Source of the DNA: Acidobacteriaceae bacterium
GTDB taxonomy: Bacteria > Acidobacteriota > Terriglobia > Terriglobales > Acidobacteriaceae
NCBI GenBank assembly: GCA_027452245.1
Contig: DAIDGW010000003.1
Location: 1-36,800 of the forward strand
Direction: 5' to 3'
DNA: 36,800 bases
Every line of letters begins with the position of its first letter. Positions within the stretch are counted from its first letter, which is position 1. This document shows positions 31,953 to 36,800 of this stretch, piece by piece. Both the position numbers and the translations under genes were made by a program. The notes under the pieces were generated by a model. It did not search any database. It saw only the letters and a list, made by a program, of their open reading frames with translations, and was not told the DNA's origin.

Positions 31953-33521
31953 ATGCCCACCGTTGAAAAAACCGGATTGGCGGCAAACGCCGCAGGCCGC
32001 ATGGTTCCTGAATCAGTGAACGGGCGCCGGCAGGTGCCTTACCTCGGCGCGGGGAAATACTGGCCGGCTGGGCTCAAGGCTTCGGCGCCAATTCGCACGG
32101 CTGCTAATTATCCCGCCAACGGCGATAAACGCGTGTCCGACCTGGAGACTGCCTTGCGGAAATGCGGACTTCGCGACGGCATGGTGATTTCGTCTCATCA
32201 TCATCTGCGGGATGGCGACCGCGTTGCGCTCATGGCGCTGAAAGCTGCGGCCAGACTCGGTGTCAAGGACCTCATGTGGTTTCCCAGCGCTTCATTTCCT
32301 TCGCAGAAAGATGCGATCGAGCTTATGGAAGCTGGAGTGATCGATCACATTGAGGGCAGCATGAACGGTCCTCTGGGAGATTACTGCACGCAGGGGAAGA
32401 TGCGCGGCATGGGAGTGCTGCGCTCGCACGGAGGCCGCTGGCAAGCGATACAGGATGGTGAAGTGCATATCGACGTGGCAATCATCGCCGCTCCCGCCGC
32501 CGACGCTTTCGGCAACTGCGACGGATCGCACGGCAAGTCGGCGTGTGGTTCCCTCGGTTTTGCTCTGGCCGATTCGATTTACGCCGATTACGTCATCGTT
32601 GTTACCGATAACCTGGTGCCGTTTCCCTGTGTGCCGTGGCAGATACAGGGCAACAACGTGGATTTCGTGGTGGAAGTGGATTCGATCGGCGACCCCGCGA
32701 AAATCGTTTCGGGTACAACCCAGATCACGCGATCTCCAGACCGGTTGCGGATCGCCGAGTTCGTCGCGCGTTTTCTTCAGGATGCCGGAATTATGCGCAA
32801 TGGCTTCTCGTTTCAGGCCGGTTCGGGAGGAATCTCCCTGGCATTCGTCAGCTACCTCAAGGAGATGATGAAGCAAGCGGGAGTGAAGGCGAGGTTTGTG
32901 CGTGGAGGCTCAACGAAATACCTCGTCGAACTGCTCGAAGAGGGGCTGACCGATTACATTCTCGATGGGCAGACGTTCGATCTCGACGGTGTGCGCTCGC
33001 TGGCGAATAATTCCCGGCACCTGGCCACATCTCCGTTCACTTCCTATAACTACCACGGCAAAGGAAGCTTCGCGTCGATGGTGGATGCGGTTGTGCTGGG
33101 CGCCACCGAGGTCGATACAGACTTCAACGCCAACGTCGTCACCCATTCCGACGGCAGGCTTTTACACGGAATTGGGGGCTGGCAAAACTGTCTGGCAGCG
33201 GGATGCACGATCCTGGCGCTGCCGTCGTTTCGCGACCGCATTCCTGTCATCGTTGACGATGTAACCACGCTGTGCGGCCCGGGAGAACTGATCGACGTTG
33301 TCGTCACCGAGCGCGGTATTGCCATCAATCCGTTACGGCAAGATCTCATTGACGCCGTAAAAGGTTCAAAATTGCCGATTCGACCTCTAGAGGACATTAA
33401 GAACGAAGTGCAGCGAATCTGTGGAGGAAAGCCCCAGCCACGGAAACACAGCGACCGGGCGGTGGCCATTGTGAAATGGGTAGACGGAACGGTTCTCGAC
33501 ACGGTCTGGCAAACCGCATGA
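31953..33521 (+). CDS. Citrate lyase alpha-subunit (CitF)-like transferase
   Basis: A 522 aa CoA-transferase-superfamily protein, similar from end to end to the citrate lyase alpha subunit. Matching stretches include GLRDGMVISSHHHLRDGD, SHGGRWQAIQDGE, CGSLGFALADSIYADYVI, VSGTTQI, GSGGISLAFVSYLKE, TDFNANVVTHSDG and GIAINPLRQDLIDAVK. CitF exchanges acetyl for the tricarboxylate on the carrier thioester. It follows citDE by 18 bases with a GGGAGAG ribosome binding site and ends the operon. The acid bound may be citrate or a homologue such as homocitrate. Normal operons also carry citC, citX and citG, which are not here. Confidence 0.87.
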   Translation: MPTVEKTGLAANAAGRMVPESVNGRRQVPYLGAGKYWPAGLKASAPIRTAANYPANGDKRVSDLETALRKCGLRDGMVISSHHHLRDGDRVALMALKAAARLGVKDLMWFPSASFPSQKDAIELMEAGVIDHIEGSMNGPLGDYCTQGKMRGMGVLRSHGGRWQAIQDGEVHIDVAIIAAPAADAFGNCDGSHGKSACGSLGFALADSIYADYVIVVTDNLVPFPCVPWQIQGNNVDFVVEVDSIGDPAKIVSGTTQITRSPDRLRIAEFVARFLQDAGIMRNGFSFQAGSGGISLAFVSYLKEMMKQAGVKARFVRGGSTKYLVELLEEGLTDYILDGQTFDLDGVRSLANNSRHLATSPFTSYNYHGKGSFASMVDAVVLGATEVDTDFNANVVTHSDGRLLHGIGGWQNCLAAGCTILALPSFRDRIPVIVDDVTTLCGPGELIDVVVTERGIAINPLRQDLIDAVKGSKLPIRPLEDIKNEVQRICGGKPQPRKHSDRAVAIVKWVDGTVLDTVWQTA

Positions 33522-33553
33522 GGTAATTCGCCGCCGGTTAGACCTGATGACGG

Positions 33554-34006
33554 TTAGACCGTTACGAGTTCTTCCGCGGCGACCTTGCTATCTGGTTTCT
33601 GATGAGCTTGTGCCATCAAGCTCTCAAATTGTGCCTTCTCCAGGCACATGGCATGCTGGCCAAATCTGGCATCTTTTCCAGTGACGTGCCAATAGGGCAT
33701 CCAGCAGAATTGCCGGTGATCGCTCTGGCGTTGCAGGACGACCAGAAATGGGTAGAGCGTCACTTGCTCTTCATTTTCACCGAGCCACGAATCAAGCCTG
33801 TCCGGAAGGAATGCGGACACAACTTTGAACTCTGTATCACCGCTGCCCAGTTGAAAATCAAGGGTTATGTGTAAGTTGCGCGCTCCGCCGCAGGCAGGAC
33901 AGTGCTCCGCCCCTGCTTTGTGAAAGTTGTAAAGAGCGTCGAACAGTTTTTGATGAGTTGGATACTTATGATGGCAATGCTCGCAAAAAAAGTGTTGTGT
34001 GGACAT
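33554..34006 (-). CDS. CpXC-like zinc-ribbon protein of unknown function
   Basis: A 150 aa cytoplasmic protein with two CxxC knuckles: C8-E-H-C11 near the N-terminus and C36-P-A-C39 after a helix, forming a probable zinc ribbon. The rest (YPFLVVLQRQSDHRQFCWMP, WHVTGKDARFGQHAMCLE) is not recognised. The ATG has GGAAGG at suitable spacing. It converges on citF, and a 10-base direct repeat (CGGTTAGACC) spans the junction and the stop codon. Function unknown; the assignment to a CpXC-type fold is tentative. Confidence 0.62.
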   Translation of the reverse strand: MSTQHFFCEHCHHKYPTHQKLFDALYNFHKAGAEHCPACGGARNLHITLDFQLGSGDTEFKVVSAFLPDRLDSWLGENEEQVTLYPFLVVLQRQSDHRQFCWMPYWHVTGKDARFGQHAMCLEKAQFESLMAQAHQKPDSKVAAEELVTV

Positions 34007-34233
34007 AACGCGCCTTCCCTGGAATGGCCGCCTTGCTGGATGACGACTCCATCGGGCTCAATTTGCATGGATTCTAGATGAGGTCCGGTCCCCAGGCTGT
34101 GACGGGACTCACAAGGGTTGTGCTCGAGCGTTGGTGGGCCGAATGCGTTAAACGAGAGCTATCGTACTCATGCGTGTCTACCTGCAGCCGACTGCTTTTT
34201 ATCTGGAATGCGCAGTTTGCGGTTGCATTGTCG

Positions 34234-35190
34234 TCAAGCCGTTTGTTGCACGTGTTCTATCAGCCGCCGCACACTTTTCGCTAGCTCGACAATCTCACCT
34301 TGGCCGCGAAGTTCAAAATCGATGAGGTAATTTCCGGCAATAGCGTCATCGACGGCTTGCCTAAGTTCGACCAGCGGTTTCACGACCTGGCGTGGTAGTA
34401 CGAAGCTGATCCAGATGCTCAGCAGAAGCGTCAATCCGGAGACAATGCTGAGCACCCATTCGGCGCTGTAAAGCAGGTGCCGGGCTTCGGCGTGGTCATA
34501 TTGGACACGCTCCCAGCTGCGAGCTTCCAGTTCCGAAGCCCCTTGCAATACCTGCTCACTCGAGTTTTGCAATGCCGGTGCGGCCTGACGCAAGGTGGGA
34601 TCTCCTGCTTCCATCGTCCGGGTGATTTCGGTGTCGAAAGAACCGACCTGATTGCGGAGGCTGTCGATGAGCTGAGCACGAGTTTTGTGGTGTGCTGCCT
34701 TCAGAAGGTCATTCAGATTCTCTTCGTAAGCGCGCACGACTTGTTGAGCACGTTCAATGGCCGAGCCTCCAGGCTCTCGCGCCAGTGCAACGGCGTCACC
34801 GAATTCTTGCTCGTACAACCGCACGTTTTGCAGAATCAACATCGTGCGGGGCCGCTCCTGAGAGGAGAGATCCGCAACTTTATCAGCCAGTTGCTTCAAT
34901 CGTTGGAGTGCCTGTTGATTGGCTTTCAGGTACTCCGCGTCGCGGAGCAAGAAATAACTGCGCTCGGCGCGGCGGGCATCCAACATCTCGACTGAGATCT
35001 GCTCCGCGAGGTTGGTGACCGGAGCATCAACATTAACGATACGATCGACAATGAGGCCCATCGTGAAAAGGTAGTACACGGCCAGCAAGATGACGGGGAC
35101 CAGCACGAGCCGAACAAGGGCCAGGCTATAGCCGACTCTGCGCCGCAGAGAGTTGCCCGGGGCCAAAATCTTGAAAGACTTGAGTTCCAC
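34234..35190 (-). CDS. Membrane sensor ending at a HAMP domain, no output domain
   Basis: A 318 aa protein with an N-terminal membrane helix (about 23-46) and a mostly helical periplasmic sensor (50-245) like 4HB/CHASE3 domains, with DARRAERSYFLLRD as in many receptors. A second helix follows (about 245-268), then a HAMP domain (VVKPLVELRQAVDDAIAGNY...GEIVELAKSVRRL). It stops just after HAMP, where a kinase, cyclase or methyl-accepting domain usually follows. The 228 bases beyond the stop hold no recognisable output domain. The start is GTG with GGAGG seven bases upstream. It may signal through a partner or be a truncated receptor. Confidence 0.78.
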   Translation of the reverse strand: MELKSFKILAPGNSLRRRVGYSLALVRLVLVPVILLAVYYLFTMGLIVDRIVNVDAPVTNLAEQISVEMLDARRAERSYFLLRDAEYLKANQQALQRLKQLADKVADLSSQERPRTMLILQNVRLYEQEFGDAVALAREPGGSAIERAQQVVRAYEENLNDLLKAAHHKTRAQLIDSLRNQVGSFDTEITRTMEAGDPTLRQAAPALQNSSEQVLQGASELEARSWERVQYDHAEARHLLYSAEWVLSIVSGLTLLLSIWISFVLPRQVVKPLVELRQAVDDAIAGNYLIDFELRGQGEIVELAKSVRRLIEHVQQTA

Positions 35191-35470
35191 AACCCACCTC
35201 CGCGGATTCGGTCAGGTGCTCTTCCTCCCGCATGGTATTCCAGAAAGCATTCCTTTTTATAGTCGTCTGATGGATCGGCCGGGGTGTGCGTGGAGCTTGC
35301 AGTACGTCTTCTCCACTGGCCGTGCTCGATCCCTTTCAAGATGGGCGCGATTTCCTCACTGTATGCACCGTCACTTGGTGGCGTGGTATCTGTCACTGAC
35401 GGTCACGCGAATGGAAAGTATCGTACTGCAATTGTCGAATTGTCAGGGCGAGTCCGCAGCGAGGTTAATC
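35191..35470. other. Divergent promoter region
   Basis: A 280-base spacer between the HAMP protein (minus strand) and the aldo/keto reductase (plus strand). No gene is supported here. Open frames through it lack ribosome binding sites and recognisable motifs. Both genes' promoters presumably lie here, but I cannot place them. Confidence 0.4.
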
Positions 35471-36444
35471 ATGAGGCGTCGCGAATTTTTGAAGAACGGA
35501 GCGGCAGCAGGATTCCTCGGCTCCGCCGGTATGCTGGAGGGGCCTCTCGCCAGGGCAGAGCAGACAATCAGCAACGCAAGGCCAATACCGAGGCGCACCC
35601 TCGGCAAGACGGGCGAACAGCTTTCGATCATTGGCTTTGCCGGGATCGTTGTTATGGAGAACAGTCCGTCATTCGCCAGCAACATGGTGGCGGAAGCTGT
35701 CGATCGAGGTATCAACTACTTCGACGTTGCTCCTACTTATGGCAATGCCCAAGAACGGCTGGGGTCGGCACTTCACCCGTATCGTAATAAAGTGTTTCTG
35801 GCTTGCAAAGAAGAAGATTGGACCAAAGACGGTTCATCCAGACTACTTGACGAGTCGCTGCGATTATTGCGGACTGATCGTGTGGACCTCTACCAGTTCC
35901 ATGCGTTGTCGAAAATGCCGGATCTCGATCAGATCTTCGGGCCTAATGGCGCGATGGAAACCTTTGAGTCTGCAAGAAAAGAGGGGAAAGTGCGATTCAT
36001 CGGGTTCTCGGCGCACTCAGTGGAAGTCGCCCTAGCGGCGATAGAACGCTATGATTTCGACACAATATTGTTCCCGATCAATTGTGTTCTCTTCTCGCAG
36101 GCAAAGTTTGGGCCGCAGGTGATAGAAAAGGCGCGACAGAAGCAGATGGGAATTGTGGCGCTGAAAGGAATGGCGAAGACAACCTGGCCTGATTCCACAA
36201 AAAAGATCACCCGCATCCCAAATGCTGGTACGAACCAGCAGCGTTTCCGGAGGAAGCTACGCTGAGCCTGCGCTGGACGCTGACACAGCCAATCACGGCA
36301 GCTATTCCCCCTGGGGATGAACGCTACTTTCGCTTGGGAATGGATGTCGGCCAGAATTTTGAGCCGGTGACGGAAGACGAAATCCGGTGGCTGATCGCGG
36401 CGGCCCGTGGAGTGAATCCGATCTTCCGACTAGAGAGCGCATAG
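35471..36444 (+). CDS. Tat-exported aldo/keto reductase split by a -1 frameshift
   Basis: The protein starts MRRREF and has a twin-arginine signal (cleavage near LARA, about residue 29), then an aldo/keto reductase barrel with the catalytic set D85, Y90 (FDVAPTYG), K113 and H144 (YQFHAL). The starting frame ends at 36265 (264 aa) with an unrelated tail. A -1 shift at 36199-36205 restores family-like sequence (PKCWYEP, IPPGDERYFRLGMD, LTxDE-like) to the stop at 36444, giving about 324 aa. The shift point is an A AAA AAG heptamer in the correct phase. It is therefore a homopolymer indel (sequencing error or real pseudogenisation) or programmed frameshifting. The substrate is unknown. Confidence 0.82.
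36199..36240 (+). other. A AAA AAG slippery heptamer with downstream hairpin
   Basis: The heptamer A AAA AAG (36199-36205) is in phase with the aldo/keto reductase frame and identical to the dnaX-type -1 slip site. A 7 bp perfect hairpin, TGCTGGT/ACCAGCA with loop ACGA (36223-36240), begins 17 bases downstream, farther than usual for a stimulator. No clear Shine-Dalgarno stimulator is seen at the usual distance upstream. Confidence 0.5.
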
Positions 36445-36695
36445 ATAGGATGACTTTGCGCTAATCTTTTTGAGTTCCGGCGTGGGTCTGCTCCTCGAAG
36501 GAAAGGCCTATCTCAAACTGCTGGAAATCGCGAGAACCTAAAGAGACCGGCTTGCGAAAGGACTGGAATTGGCGAAGCGGCTCGGCGGGGCCAGCGAAAG
36601 TCAATGTGCAATATGGTGCACGAGAGCCCGGCAGATGCCGGGAGAGACGTTTCGGAACGAGGCAGCGAATCAATCATAGATAGCTTTTGCCGAAA
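36445..36695. other. Unassigned region between converging genes
   Basis: About 250 bases between the aldo/keto reductase and the acyl-CoA synthetase 3' end. A 70-codon frame on the minus strand (36461-36673) and a short plus-strand stretch ending EIART look gene-like, but neither is recognisable or has a clear start. The region may be a degraded gene remnant. Confidence 0.3.
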
Positions 36696-36800
36696 TTAGC
36701 TATCCGCCAAACGTTCGAGTTCGCTCTTGGTGACTTTTCCGGAACTGTTTCGGGGAAGGTGATCGACGGCTATGGTTTGCTTGGGGTGATATTCGCGGGG
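36696..36800 (-). CDS. C-terminal end of an AMP-binding acyl-CoA synthetase (partial)
   Basis: The last 34 codons of a gene running off the right edge, with the stop TAA at 36696-36698. The end reads PREYHPKQTIAVDHLPRNSSG followed by KVTKSELERL, the A10 motif and tail of the AMP-binding enzyme C-terminal domain; the Lys in the S-G-K-V-T-K stretch is the usual catalytic lysine. The family activates carboxylic acids as acyl-adenylates and CoA thioesters. The substrate cannot be read from this fragment. It is on the opposite strand to the metabolic operon. Confidence 0.8.
   Translation of the reverse strand, partial: PREYHPKQTIAVDHLPRNSSGKVTKSELERLADS

Noticed and set aside
34170-34325. Short plus-strand frame with a CxxC-like pair (ECAVCGC)
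   Set aside because: It overlaps the start-to-end-supported HAMP gene on the other strand, has no ribosome binding site and is only 51 codons.

Overview
The window looks like a chromosomal segment of an acidobacterium (Koribacter/Terriglobia-like). This is an inference from gene content: a GC-rich sequence with a very large SBBP-repeat surface protein carrying a membrane hairpin near its C-terminus, tandem 'choice-of-anchor D'/Fn3 exported proteins, standalone PilZ proteins, NtrC-type regulators and an RND pump of the kind common in that phylum. I see no rRNA, tRNA, CRISPR array, insertion sequence or prophage gene.

Layout. (1) 46-3097: a System I cytochrome c maturation operon in the order ccmE-ccmA-ccmB-ccmC-ccmD. 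CcmE has Cys instead of the usual haem-binding His. (2) 3120-11898: regulators and surface proteins. These are two standalone PilZ proteins, a giant SBBP/DUF11 surface protein, a soluble histidine kinase with its NtrC-type response regulator, and a second sigma-54 activator without a receiver domain. (3) 11927-15028: an exported NTF2-like protein, an ICMT-type methyltransferase plus MarR pair behind a large palindrome, and a divergent histidine-phosphatase-fold protein. (4) 15051-21922: a tripartite RND efflux operon (permease, adaptor, outer-membrane lipoprotein) with a divergent TetR regulator and a shared operator-like inverted repeat. (5) 22194-25212: two tandem ASH/Fn3 exported proteins and a DUF6599-like lipoprotein. 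(6) 25397-33521: a tightly packed six-gene metabolic operon encoding a degenerate HD-domain protein, an MmgE/PrpD dehydratase, a fungal Lys4-like fused homoaconitase, an isocitrate/isopropylmalate-type dehydrogenase, a CitD-CitE fusion and CitF. (7) 33554-36800: a zinc-ribbon protein, a HAMP-terminated membrane sensor without an output domain, a Tat-exported aldo/keto reductase split by a -1 frameshift at an A AAA AAG heptamer, and the 3' end of an acyl-CoA synthetase gene.

The most interesting part is region 6. Its enzymes line up as one chain: lyase (CitDE+CitF), dehydratase (PrpD), hydratase (Lys4-like), then oxidative decarboxylase (IDH-like). This is the chemistry of 2-oxoacid chain elongation or its reversal, and it resembles the homocitrate to 2-oxoadipate route. 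Here a citrate-lyase-type enzyme stands where homocitrate synthase would be, and a PrpD-family enzyme could perform the dehydration that fungal-type homoaconitases do poorly. The substrate is not visible in sequence. The citrate-lyase maturation genes are not in the window, and the acyl-carrier domain lacks Ser at the usual attachment position. The operon may therefore encode an undescribed tricarboxylate pathway.
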